In this document: piece by piece, positions 34,301 through 44,137 of the stretch
Layout: every line of letters starts with the position of its first letter
Numbering within the stretch: position 1 is the stretch's first letter
NCBI GenBank assembly: GCA_010909165.1
Contig: MU008163.1
Coordinates: 1,550,001 to 1,614,000, forward strand
Length of the DNA stretch: 64,000 nucleotides
Direction of reading: 5' to 3'
Source of the DNA: Anthoceros angustus
Taxonomy: Eukaryota > Streptophyta > Anthocerotopsida > Anthocerotales > Anthocerotaceae
Program-made: the position numbers and the translations under genes
Notes under the pieces: generated by a model
Database searches by the model: none
What the model was told of the DNA's origin: nothing
Seen by the model: the letters and a program-made list of their open reading frames with translations, nothing else

Positions 34301-36094
34301 CCGCGGTGCTTCTCCTCCTCGGCCTGTGAGGGTCTCCGCCTTTCTCACAGCTTGGGCGCCTCCGCCTAGCCTTGAAGCTCCACCATCGTCATCGGTGGCC
34401 TCCACTTCTGGGCCTTCTCTGGATTCGCGAGACCCCAAATACTCCGTCCATGATGGTGAGCACTCTCTGGTCTCTTCCACGGCCGGGGAGATACACGTGA
34501 ATCCGCGGGCTCGGGTACGCCAGTTCGTTAAGGACCTCAAGGTCGGTCTCATGAGTTCTGGACACCTCGCCCGAGCATTCCCGAGGGGCCCGTCTTCACC
34601 CGGACCCCTGCCTATCTTGGGTCCCAGACTTCTCCTTCTCGACCCCTCGGCCCTCCTCCCTTCTTCCCTTGTGGGGTCGACGAACTTACCTCTTGTTTGG
34701 TAGTGTCCACCGTATCCCCTGCCCGGTGCTCTCCTTCTCATTGTTGCTCATCCCGAACAACGCCTCCGGGGTTCGGTGGCGGCGCTATCCCCGAGGCCTT
34801 CATCTTGCCCCTCCCTCGATCCTTCCGGTGGCCCCTCAATCGCCGGGGTGAGGCAGACCTCCAGGCAGGAGCTCCAGCGTGGTAGTAGGCGGTCCAGTCG
34901 ACTTCGGATGGCTTCCTCCACATGGGCCTCATTGGGTCTGGCCGAGTCTCTCGAGGCGGCCAAGGCGCCTCGCCACTCGCAGCCTTTCGCTACTGTGCTC
35001 CTCCTCCCGTCGTTTTGCACAGCCATCTTGGCCATGACGTTCCCCCTTCCGCCTTCGCAACGGACGGCTTTTGCTCCTCTCTCGGGCGCCTCCCCCATTC
35101 ATCCTTGCAGAGGACCACCATCTCCCTTTCTAGGCGGTTCGGCCCGACTCCGCGCTCAGCTTCCTCCAAATCCTTCTCCATCTCGTGATGTCTGCTCCTT
35201 ATTTCGCGCAATTTCCTCCGCCTCCAACAGTGGAGCCGCTCTATCTCCCTTCGTGGTCCTCGATTCTTCCTTGAGGTCCCCATTCCCTCCGTTACAGGAG
35301 CTCCCCAGGTCTCATGCGGTCCCCTCCACTCCCGCCGCTCCTCCATTTGCGGTGTGCCCAGATCTTCCATCTCCCGGTGGTGGCCTCCTCTTTTCTTCCT
35401 GACTTGCCGTGCTTGCTCCTTGCTGACCTTCAGTTGGCTCGGCTACTCCGCCGCCTCCCCCAGGTTCCGATCCTGTAGTGGTCCCTATCCGTCTTGATTT
35501 GAGCCCTCCCTCCGCCCCTTCACAGGCCTCCCAAGCTTGGTGTTGTTCTAGGCGGTCTCAGCCAGTCCTTGGCCCCTCTCCGCCCTTCTCGCCTCCTGCC
35601 TCTTCTTGGGCCCTTCTCTCCGCCTACAAAGTTCCTCTGCCTTTGCTTGTGCCTCTGCCGTTCTTGTTCACAAATAAGCACCTAGTCTGTCTTGGTGGGC
35701 GGACTGGCCTCGGTCGGCCGCGGTGCTTCTCCTCCTCGACTGTAGCGAGGGTCTCCGCCTTTCTCCTGGCCGCTTGGGCCGCCTCCGCCTAGCCTTGAAG
35801 CTCCACCATGCGTCATCTGGTGGCCTCCACTTCCTGGGCCTTCTCTGCCGTTCCGCAGAGACCCCAAAGTACTCCGTCCATGATGGCTGCGAGCACTCTC
35901 CTGGTCTCTTCCACGGCCAGCGCTGGGGAGATACACGTGAAGTCCGCCGCGGGCTCGGGTACCGCCCGGTTCGTTAAGGACCTCCAAACCGCAGTCCGGA
36001 GGGAGGCCGGACTAGGGACTCGGGACCCAATCAGGACCCTCAGGTCCTGAGTGTTCTGGTCCGGGGCTTCCACCTCCTTAGCCCTCTTGGCTGC
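31375..36094 (-). repeat. tandem triplication within E1
   Basis: Three units of the same coding stretch: about 31375-32607, 32608-34544 and 34545-36094. The joints lie at GATGTCC and GGACCTC, short sequences present at both ends of the units. The first unit is the cleanest; the other two have many small deletions. Each contains a TCCGGACCTC.GGGTCCGGTCTCGATT-type minisatellite of about 32 bp (31735-31890, 32905-33045) or its remnant. Confidence 0.75.
33364..33927 (-). CDS. E1 coiled-coil protein segment
   Basis: A 187-codon minus-strand frame is dominated by heptad-like charged sequence (LEDRKETLELQLQVTEERN, LEREMVALQARMNGGERA), predicting a long coiled coil. The same protein segment is encoded by E4 on the + strand at 53412-53735 (LEKEVEDLRERIDEGKKAL). 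A short related stretch in E2 (RLKELQGMKQEKEVLEGRL, about 38570-38665) sits in the same relative place. The function is unknown; a Gag-like or scaffold role is a guess. The frame is open only over this fragment of the E1 coding region. Confidence 0.55.
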   Translation of the reverse strand: MEDLWAQLQGTEERRQELEDRKETLELQLQVTEERNGDLQGRIEDHEREIERLQLCWRAEEIRRRNKEQDIAEMEKDLEEARSRAELPDRLEREMVALQARMNGGERALREEQKPSACEGGGNAMAAKMAKPQNDGRRSTVVARCSRSGEAPLAASRDSRLQSRPMWRKPSKEVDWTAYYHAGAPGR

Positions 36095-39000
36095 TGTGGT
36101 GACCACATGGGTACTCAGACCCCCCTCGAAAAGGAGTGTTTTTTTTGTTTTGTGTTTAAGTTGTGAGAATCGTGTGGAGTTGGGATGTGAAGTAGGTTAG
36201 GAAATAAGAAAAGTCTACTAGAGCCTAGTAGGGGAAGAGAGTCTAGTCACGATCTGGGCGGAACCTTGGAGGGTTGGCTGCTCGGCGGTTGCTAACGCGG
36301 TGCTAGGGCTAAGCAGACTGACTATGGCAGCGACAAAGCTGTTGCTATGGTAGCAACCAAGTCGGAGTTATTTTCCGATAAATGGAAAACCTATTTGAGT
36401 GAAATCACAGGAAATACCAACGGAAGTAACGCGGGTCCTATTTCCAGTGGAAGAGACAAGGAATATTTGCGGTGAGAGGCGGGCGGCGCCACACCTCAAG
36501 TCGGAGCGTGGCCGTGGACGGAGGGAGGAAAGCAGGCGGGCGTCAGCGGGAGTCACGGCGGCGCCTCGAGAGAGAATCGGGTGGGATGGCGGTCAGGCGG
36601 ATCGGCGGTGGGCGGTGAGTGGGCCGTGGCCCCAGGCAGGCGGAGCGAAGGGCGGTGGAGGAGCTCGGAAGTGCGGCGTGGGCGTGGGAAGCAAGCGAGG
36701 CTGCAAATTACGCCCAATGGCGGGTGGGGAGTAATCGGGCCGTGTAGCTCTGGAGAAGACTAGGCGGGCGGCGTATGCGGGTGCCGCAGGAGCTAAGGAG
36801 GCAAGTCGGATAGGCCGGTGAAGGGGCCAGGCTGCAGGAAAAGGGCGTGTGCAGGTGTCGAATGGTGGCACCACAGGGAGGTCGCGGACAAGGGCAAGAC
36901 AAGGCGCACCAGTCCGTCTAGTGGTTGCAGGATACATCCTCCAAGTCTGCAGGTACACCAGCCTCACACAACCGAGGTAGGCCGAGCCGAGGCAGGCGGT
37001 GTATTGGCGTGAGGATAAGAACGGGGTTTCAATTCCGGAGGGTCGGGGTCTTTGAGTCGGGACCGAAAAGCGGGGGGGAAGATAGGGTGTGAATAAATTG
37101 AGTTGTGGCTTCCAAGTCGGAGTGAATCGGGAGGACACCCTTGCCATCGTGAAGTTGGAAGCGAGTGTTTCCAGGATCCTCGGTCAACAGCTAAGCGGAA
37201 ATTTCGGATGGGAAGTCGGCCACAGGGAGGCGATACGAGCATGGGGCAGGAATCTTGAAGTGGGAAGTGCGGTGGTGCATCGCGATGGCGGGACTCCTTA
37301 CTGTGGCTCGAGCCACGTCACGGTCGGAAGCATGGCCCCTAAGAAGACCACTCCGGTGGCCATTGAGGCCATTACCACTCAATGGCCCAACATGGGGCCT
37401 TTGGAGAGTGGCGGGGTCTTTGGTGGCTAAGCATCACTTGTCCTTCATGGACAAAAGTGGTGCTACAATAGCCCGTCGTTGGTTTGGGAGTGTGCAGGGC
37501 ACATGAGGGAGAAGGCCACAGGGGAAGGCAACACGAGAACCAACCCCCGCAGCTGGAATATTCAGTTGTTCCAGGCTGTCTATGAGAGGCCTGAAGAGGA
37601 ATGTGGCGGAATAATCATTGATCCTTTCAGGAAGCCATCTCCCCAAAAGTCAGGAGGCACAAGCGCCATTGCTCCCACATTGTCTAGGGTGGAGAATGGT
37701 GGGTCACCAACAAGTTAGACCCGAAATGGCCGGATTAGCCAAGTGGATCCTGTGCTCTCGGCTCACTAAGAAGCTAGAGCACATTCTTGACCATTTTCTT
37801 GTCTTTCTCTATGAGGTGGTGAGAGGGTCCAAGATAGATTGGGCTAGGATGTTCTATGACACCTGTGCGAGAGGGACCACTTGACCCTACCATCACCCAG
37901 TCCCTCAGCTCTATCTCCTTCTTAATCCACGTTTTGACCATGCCAAGTTCTTTGGAGGGATAGAGATGGTCTCGACCTTCCATGCCCGGAGGCCGGTGTT
38001 TGAAAGAAGGAAGCCCAAAGAGGAGTCGGAGGAAGAGGCCATCTCCGGTGCAGGGAGTGAAGATGAGAAGTCAAGTGTCCATGAAGAGGAATGTGGCGGT
38101 TGCTAAGGTGTCGGCGGTTGCTAACAAAGCAACTGGAGTTGCTAAGACTCCAACAGGCACCAAGAGAGGTCAGGCTGAGCAACAGGGGACTCCAACCACT
38201 CCTAGAGCCACAAGAGCACGACCGGAACTCACCCGGACAGGTGACAAGGAAAGGCGGGCGGCACAGTTCAGAGCCGTGGCGGGAAGCCACAGGTCAACAG
38301 GAGGAATCAGCCCAACCTTTGGGCACGGCCGAGCTGACCCGAGAAAGTCACTACCTGTTCAAGGGGGTGACCCTCAAGTATACCCCGGAAGTGGTCGCAG
38401 GGGAGAGTCAGTTGCGCCAGATAGGAAGGAGGGAACCCATCCCCAGTAGGGTTTGGGGGCCTAACATCACCCTACAAGAGCTGGTCTCAGCTATGGCACG
38501 CACTAGGGGTGAGATGGAGGACCAGATAGCTCTGGTCCTCTCTTTGTTAGGTTTCTGAGCGGGGGAACAGGGGGCGGCTAAAGGAGCTCCAGGGAATGAA
38601 GCAGGAGAAGGAGGTCTTGGAGGGACGCCTAGGTAGCATGGAAGCGGAATTAAGGAAGGTCCAGAAGAGTTGCGGCGGAAGACCAAGGATCGAAACCCTC
38701 ATGGTTCGCTCTCGGACGCACAAAGCACCATAGGGGAGCCGCAGAATGTCATCTCGGATCATGAGTTCGGGCCGAAACGGATGCCCTGGCGCTACAAGAA
38801 GGAGAGGGACGAGGCAAGGAAAGGTGGAAAGAGGCCAAGAGGGCCGGGATTGCAAGGAGAGCCAAGTGGAAGATGCGGAGCCTCCATGGAAGAATCATTC
38901 TTGAGTTAGCGAGAGGAGGTTGCTAAGCAAGCAAGCAAGCCGCTAAGGAAGCAACAACTCCCTGCTAAGGGAGCAACAGCTCCAAGACGAGCTACAACAA

Positions 39001-40883
39001 GGAAGAAGGGGCAATAAGACCTGTGAGGAGGACAAGCAGGCCGGGGGCGGGTAAGCACCGCCTAAGAAGTCTAACTTCCCAATGGTGCATTAGATTGAGG
39101 ATGCTTATCAAGATAACCATGTGCCCGGATTCTCCTTGGCGGAGAGAAGATTGTCTCCAAAGTTTATGTTGTTGTGGGCACAGGGGGACATGGAGGTACT
39201 TGATCCATGCCTTGGCAGCCTTTGGATCCTACCTATGGGTTGGATTCTTAAGGAGGAAACTCTCGGCCGACCCATCCGAGATTCAAGAGCTCACCGAGGA
39301 GGAGTACTGGACTATGCGGCGAGCACAAGAGAGAGGAGTCCAGCTCGAGGAGGTAGAGATTTTATGGGAGAGATTGCCCAACCAGCCAAGAGGGAGGAGA
39401 GCAAGAGGAGAACATGGGGCTAGGCGGCCTAGGAGGCCCAGAGGTAATAGGGGTAAGTGGCCACTGAAATAGCTAAAGGCCCATGTGTTATAGACTGTAA
39501 ATCTTATCCTCTCTCATAGTGGACAGAATTGATAGATAGACCTCTAGGATTGGTAGGCTAAGACTGATTGGTATTTTTGGCAAGCAGCCAAGCTGCTTTT
39601 GTGGGCTGATCTTGGGTATAAGAGGCAGCCCCCCTTGATGAAATGTAAGCAATGTTGGCCTAAGTCTCGGTGTTTGGGGCTGAGTACGGGGTTTGGGAGG
39701 GTTCGGATCCGGTCTTTGTAAGCCTGGGCCTGTTCCTCTGCAAGACTACCAAGTTGCCCGGATCTGTGGCGGATCCATGAGTGGTGGAAAGCAAGGGGAG
39801 AGAGCCTTGTGATCTCCTTGGAGGGAGTTCTCAAGGTCAAGAGGAAGGGGGTCGGGAAGCCGGGGAGGTTGTCCCTCCTTTTACTCATTCTCTGCAGTTT
39901 GTCTAGTACTCACCTTGTGTTTGAGTTTTCAGAGTGTCGAAGGTCGCAGGAGAAAAGAAGACAAGGCGGGAGCCGGTGTGTGGAGGAGGAAGTCAAGTGA
40001 GTGGGGCTGTGGGCTTGTGGGTTGGAAAATGAGAGGAAAAGTGAGCCGTAAGAGAAGTGGAGAATCTTTGGACATGGAGAGTTGCTGATTGGCTGTTTGA
40101 GAGGAGTAAGAAGGACTGGAGAAGTCTGTAAGTGATGGTTGTGTTCTGAAGAGAGAGAGAGTGGAGGTTGAAGATCCGTGAGTGGATGAGAGGAATGATT
40201 GCGAGAGATAGCTGAACAAGCATTTTGAGAGTTGGGGAAGTGCTGTAAGGGCCTGGATGAGAATCTTGTAAGGACTGGGAAGTGTTGTGAGCTGTGGAAG
40301 TGGAGGTCGAATGGGGCAGTGAGGAGTGAGAACAAGGAGGGTTGAGGAGAGTTGCTGGGGAACTTGGAGAGGGTGATGAAAACCTGGAGGTGTTGGTATG
40401 GGGTTCGGAAGGTGAGCTGAAAGGCCAGAGAGGGGGCAAGGAAGTCTGAAGAAGTGCTGCAAGAGTGAGAGGAGGAGGGGGAGTTATGAGAGCAGTAATC
40501 CTGATTGGTGGATCTAACTTTGTGGATGAGTAAGAGAGAGAGAGAGAGAGAGGTCAGCCTTATCCACTTGGATCCCGACTGGGACCCACCTATTAATAGC
40601 CGACTGATCCCAAGGTGGACCCCCTCTGCTAGAAATAGAGGCGGTTGCTAAGTTAGCAAGTCATCCGTTCGGGGTGGCATCAGTGGCTAAGATAGCCACA
40701 GTGTCCGAGTGTTGTTAGGTAGTAGCATGCATGCGCTAGATGTTTGGTGTGTCATGTTTGGTTGGATTGGCTATGTTTTGGTTGTCTTGACACGAAATCA
40801 CTCCCTTGGGTGAATCTCAAGTCTACAACGATAAAGAGGGTAAATGTGGCCTCTTTGTGACCATAGTTTAGAAAATCACTCCA
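36095..40883 (+). mobile_element. E2 element (TGTGG/CCACA family), nested in E1
   Basis: Starts TGTGGTGACCACATGGGTAC, which aligns with the E3 start TGTGGAAGACCACATGTACAC. The right end at about 40883 contains CACTCCCTTGGGTGAATCTCAAGTCTACAACGATAAAGAGGGTAAATGTGGCCTCTTTG-type text shared with the E3 end (compared in pieces). The last bases and the target duplication are degraded: the left flank is GGCTGC, the right flank only TTGC. Removing E2 joins E1 coding as KELA|AAKRAKE, matching KELAAKRAKE in E4. Coding starts at ATG 37332 (MAPKKTTPVAIEAITTQW) and shows the conserved GLAKWILC block (37728-37884), a coiled coil (about 38570-38665) and TATAAGAGGC at 39617. An (AG)n microsatellite is at about 40528-40551. 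Frames are broken. Confidence 0.68.
37332..38670 (+). pseudogene. E2 protein: MAPKK start, helical block, coiled coil
   Basis: Fragments in three frames follow the same order as in E3: MAPKKTTPV start at 37332; GLAKWILCSRLTKKLEHILD then DHFLVFLYEVVRGSKIDWAR at 37728-37860; a basic and acidic low-complexity stretch; RRKPKEESEEE; then TPEVVAGES and a coiled coil at about 38570-38665. The helical block loosely recalls the 'putative plant transposon protein' domain found in Gag-like proteins of plant retroelements, but that is only a resemblance. At least two frame changes separate the pieces. Confidence 0.5.
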
Positions 40884-40884
40884 T

Positions 40885-41148
40885 TGCTAACTCCTTCTCC
40901 GCCCGCCTTCTCTTGGGGTCAGGAGGTGGTGAGGGGGTCGGGAGGCTGGCTCGCTTAACCCTCTGGTTGGTGGCAGGGGCCAGACTCGGGGTGGGGTTCT
41001 TGCCGGTGTCCCCAGCTCCTGGGCGTATCTCGCTCCGCCCTCCTCTCTGCCTCCTCTGCTTCCTGCCACTCCGTCGGCAATGGCAGAGGGACCGGAGCGG
41101 TCCTGGGGGCTGTGGTGGTGGAGGCCGTCTTCCTCTTCTTTACCTCCC
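40885..41148 (-). pseudogene. E1 protein, middle segment
   Basis: The minus-strand frame contains PTEWQEAEEAERRAER and ends KRRRAEKELA at the E2 insertion point. E4 encodes the same PTEWQEAEEAE (52440-52475) and RAEKELAAKRAKEG (52610-52650). This confirms that E1 coding resumes on the far side of E2 and is split on its other side by foreign sequence from 41149. Confidence 0.55.
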
Positions 41149-41660
41149 TGTGGAGTGTAACCTTGTGTCCAAGGACACCATGAGGTCCACATTTACCCTC
41201 AATGTCGTTGTAGTCTTGGGATTCGCTCCCAAGGGAATGATTTGTGCCAAGAGACGCTACTTCTATCATTACTGACCCTCACCTAAGTTAGGACTTTTCC
41301 TGCTATTCCTCCTCTTACCTAGCTATTCGTCTAGCCTACCTCCCGGCTACCCCAGACCTTACTTCCCGACCCCGGATCTTGTCCCCCAACTGTCGTTCTT
41401 GATCTACTACCGCGATGCCCCTTCCCCTACCGGGTAGTTGCTTCGGCTACCGAGGTGGGTCCCACGCCGAACCCTAGCGACCTACTTTCGGCGCATGGCG
41501 CCGAGAGTAGGTCCAGGTCCCTCTCAACTTCTTTCACACACACACAAAGGGGCCGCCTTCACACAATTCTGGAAGGAATGATATTTCCTCTTGTGCTCAC
41601 CTTCACGAACAGCACCATTTTGAGATCCTCTCTGATCTGCGCAATTTCCACTGTTAGTCA
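41149..41660 (-). mobile_element. 3' fragment of a further E-type element inside E1
   Basis: Left edge TGTGGAGTGTAACC. Read on the minus strand, 41250-41160 carries CATTCCCTTGGGAGCGAAT, ACTACAACGACATTGAGGG and TAAATGTGG, the conserved 3' block of E2/E3. It interrupts E1 coding between 41682 and 41148. The right edge is unclear and no target duplication could be confirmed. Confidence 0.4.
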
Positions 41661-41681
41661 CTCAGTTAGTTCTCCAGGCTT

Positions 41682-41906
41682 TTAGAGCGGACCGTTTTGT
41701 TGGCCACCGCTAACATCTTCCGGGCATATTTCCGGACCAGGGCCACGCTGTCGAAGGTCCGCCTGGAAAATGTCTAGGTGCCAGTCTTGCACCAACTCCT
41801 CCGCCTCCGTCAGCCAAAGTCCGAAATCTGGGTAGCGCTTTGTGACAATGTTCTTCTCCACCAGGCGCCACGGCTCCCAGACCTCCGCCGTCTTCTTAGG
41901 TCCCAT
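41682..41906 (-). CDS. E1 protein, N-terminus
   Basis: A 74-codon frame starting MGPKKTAEVWEPWRLVEKNI and continuing RYPDFGLWLTEAEELVQDWH. E4 starts almost identically at 51504 (MAPKSPLEVWEPWNLVERNI), then also carries RYPDFGL after a frame change. Agreement between two elements in opposite orientation supports this ATG as the real start. No known domain. Confidence 0.55.
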   Translation of the reverse strand: MGPKKTAEVWEPWRLVEKNIVTKRYPDFGLWLTEAEELVQDWHLDIFQADLRQRGPGPEICPEDVSGGQQNGPL

Positions 41907-42624
41907 ACCCTTGCGCTAGTTGGTGTGCTGTTGTGTGGTGGTGGGCGCCAAGACTTCTGCTAAGTTCCGCCGCAAAGAGCGCTCGGTTCGGAGGCGATGG
42001 CCGCTCGTTGCCGAGAGACGCCAAGAGCAAGGTGCACAGCGACGGCTGAGCGAAGTTGGTCGAGAGAATGGCCTTCTCTCAACGCCAGAACGTCGGGAGT
42101 AACCGAAGCGCGGGAGGGCGTCCTTTCGCTGCCCGTAACTGTCAGAGTCTTGCATTGCTTACTCTAGCTTTACGCTGCCGTCGCCGCTGCTTGCGTACTC
42201 TGGCCTTACTCTGGCGCATGTACACAGGCGTGTTACACCATGCTGACCACGCAACTCGTCTACAGTCCCATGCATGCTGTCCCCTCTCGGCCCACGTGGC
42301 ACTCCTTGCCAAAATCGCTCCCGTTAAAGTTACCTTTCTGGCGTGCCATGCGACTTACTCCAAAGTGGAGTCCGGACTCACCCCGGTCTACTCCGGAGTG
42401 CGGTCCGTAGTCCCTCAGGCCGCTCCGAAGTGCGGTCCGGAGTCACCCTGTCTACTCCGGAGTGAGGTCCGGAGTGCCCCTGTCCTTAAGCGTTTCGATC
42501 GATCGTTCCCTTCTTACCCGTTCCGGTCTTATTTCCCTTTCTCATCTTATTTCTCACTCCACACTAACAAAAAAACAAAAAAACTAGCTCATTACCTTCT
42601 AAGGGGGAGAGCTTACGGTCCACA
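41907..42624 (-). other. E1 5' leader
   Basis: About 720 bp between the element start and the ATG. It includes a GC-rich stretch of repeated TCCGGAGT motifs (42368-42480) and a T-rich tract near the terminus, as in the starts of E2, E3 and E4. Confidence 0.45.
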
Positions 42625-43250
42625 CATGTGCACAATCTCCCACACACATTGATGGTGAGAAGACTAAGCTAGAGCAAGAGCAAATGATCGAAGCTGCCAG
42701 AAGACTGAAGACAATGATTCCCTTGGAGATCACCAAAGCAGAGGTAGGAGACACACCTTGGTTTGTATCATTCCCGGAGGACCAAAGTGCTGGCAAGAGG
42801 AGGCTGACAAAGGAAGAGTGTAGAAGCTTGATGGAGAAGGTATTCCCTGTTGAGGACCGTGAGCATGACTACTATTACGAATATAAGATCACCAAAGACA
42901 ACTATGAGGCTATGTAGGGAAAAGAGACTAGGATTTTGCTACGAGCTACAATGGTACCAGTCTCCAGTACTCCCTCTACAGCTACAACGCTTGACAACAT
43001 ACCTGAAGATGGTAACGACAAAACTGGGGAGCCGACGCTTAAATGTAAGTGATGCTTCATCCACTCATCCCTCCAGCACTACCTGTCTGCAGCAGAATTA
43101 GCCTCATCCTGTTCTAACAAAGGTTTGCCCTTCTCCATCCATTCTGGATGAAACCAGGAAAGTGGGAGCTCTCCTGAACAAGAGAGGCAGGTTACCTGAA
43201 CAAGTGAGGACTAGTACTCTGCTAGGCAGTACCTCTAGTGTGCTTTTCCT
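42625..43250 (-). other. copia 3' UTR, proximal part
   Basis: Lies between the copia pol stop (near 43250) and insertion E1. A + strand frame at 42684-42917 (MIEAARRLKTMIPLEITKAE..., DYYYEYKITKDNYEAM) has good composition and could be a captured fragment. I do not recognise it. Confidence 0.4.
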
Positions 43251-44137
43251 TTGATTGTACCAGCAGGGATGAAGCAAAGTCCTGCTGCCGCCAAGTGCTT
43301 CTGATGTAGGGGCTTAGGTAAAGCCTTAGTTAGGATATCCACTGTGTTGTCCCCAGTAGGAATATATTGGACAACTACTTCCCTTGTGTCTACCGCCTAC
43401 CGTATGAAATGGTGGGTAATCTCTATATGTTTGCTCCTTGCATGAACCGGATTTTTCGAAAGAGCAATGGCCAATTAATTGTCACACCAAAGCTTGGTTG
43501 GGTCTGGCCCAAGCTATTGCAGCCCTCTCAAGAAGGAACGAATCCAGATTATCTCCCTCGCAACCTATGACAAAGCTCCATATTCTGCTTCAGTTCAAGA
43601 TAAGCAATGGTTGTCAACTTCTTGCTGCTCCAGGAAATCACAGAATCACCTAACAAGTTGCAGTAGGCAGCAACACTATGCCGATTATCAGGGTCACCAG
43701 CCCAGTCTGCATCGCAAAAAGAACTAAGCTGCAAGCCTCCAGGTTGAGCCTGATACCGAAGCCCATACCTGGATGTTCCCTTCAAGTATCTAAAGATACA
43801 TTTCACTGCTGTCTAGTGTGCCTCGCCAGGATTCTCCAAGAATTGTGAGACGTTACTAACAGCACGAGAAATATCAAGTCTAGTCGAAGCAGCTAAATAG
43901 ATAAGACAGCCTATTACCTGCCTGTAAGGTCTCTTGGACATGAGCTCTTTCTCATCATCTGTGGTGGGGCACTACTCTTTAGACAGTTTCTCCCTTGTCG
44001 ACATAGGGGTAGATACTGGCTTGCAGTCCTCCATGTTGAATCTCTTTAGGAGTTGTTCAACGAAGTGTTCTTGGTGAATATCAATGATGTAGCCAGAGTC
44101 CTGGAAATGAAACTGAATCCCAAGTGAGAAAGACAGT
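43250..44137 (-). pseudogene. copia RT C-terminus and RNase H
   Basis: The minus strand encodes, in order, LGIQFHFQDSGYIIDIHQ, the STPMSTREKL region, MKCIFRYLKGTSRYGLRYQ, LSSFCDADWAGD (RNase H active site Asp), SWSSKKLTTIA, and downstream SKNPVHARSKHIEITHH and GDNTVDILTKALPKP, the usual end of copia pol. Frameshifts and a stop interrupt it. Its 5' continuation lies across insertion E3, at 47660 and at 49537. Confidence 0.8.

Larger units (their letters stand above)
30659..42624 (-). mobile_element. E1 element (TGTGG/CCACA family), interrupted by E2
   Basis: The left edge starts TGTGGCGCGACTTT, nearly the reverse complement of the right end of E4. The right edge ends GGTCCACA and, read on the minus strand, starts TGTGGACCGTAAGCTC, resembling the E4 start TGTGGACTACGGGCTT. 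The flanks are CATGTGA on the left and CATGTGC on the right, an imperfect target duplication in the copia 3' UTR. The minus-strand coding sequence starts at 41906 with MGPKKTAEVWEPW and resumes left of E2 at 36094, where ...AEKELA is followed by AAKRAKEVEA. It has a coiled coil at about 33364-33927 and a 3' region containing TATAAGAGGGC at about 31312-31322. The coding part is triplicated in tandem and frame-broken. No transposase, integrase or RT is recognised. Confidence 0.7.

Noticed and set aside
32728-34369. Long + strand frames (373 and 318 codons) in E1
   Set aside because: Pro/Ser/Leu-rich antisense of the coiled-coil coding strand; the minus strand has the conserved protein shared with E4.
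39910-40462. Minus-strand Ser/Pro/Leu-rich frames in the E2 3' region
   Set aside because: Low-complexity composition from a GA-rich tract on the other strand; no counterpart in E3.
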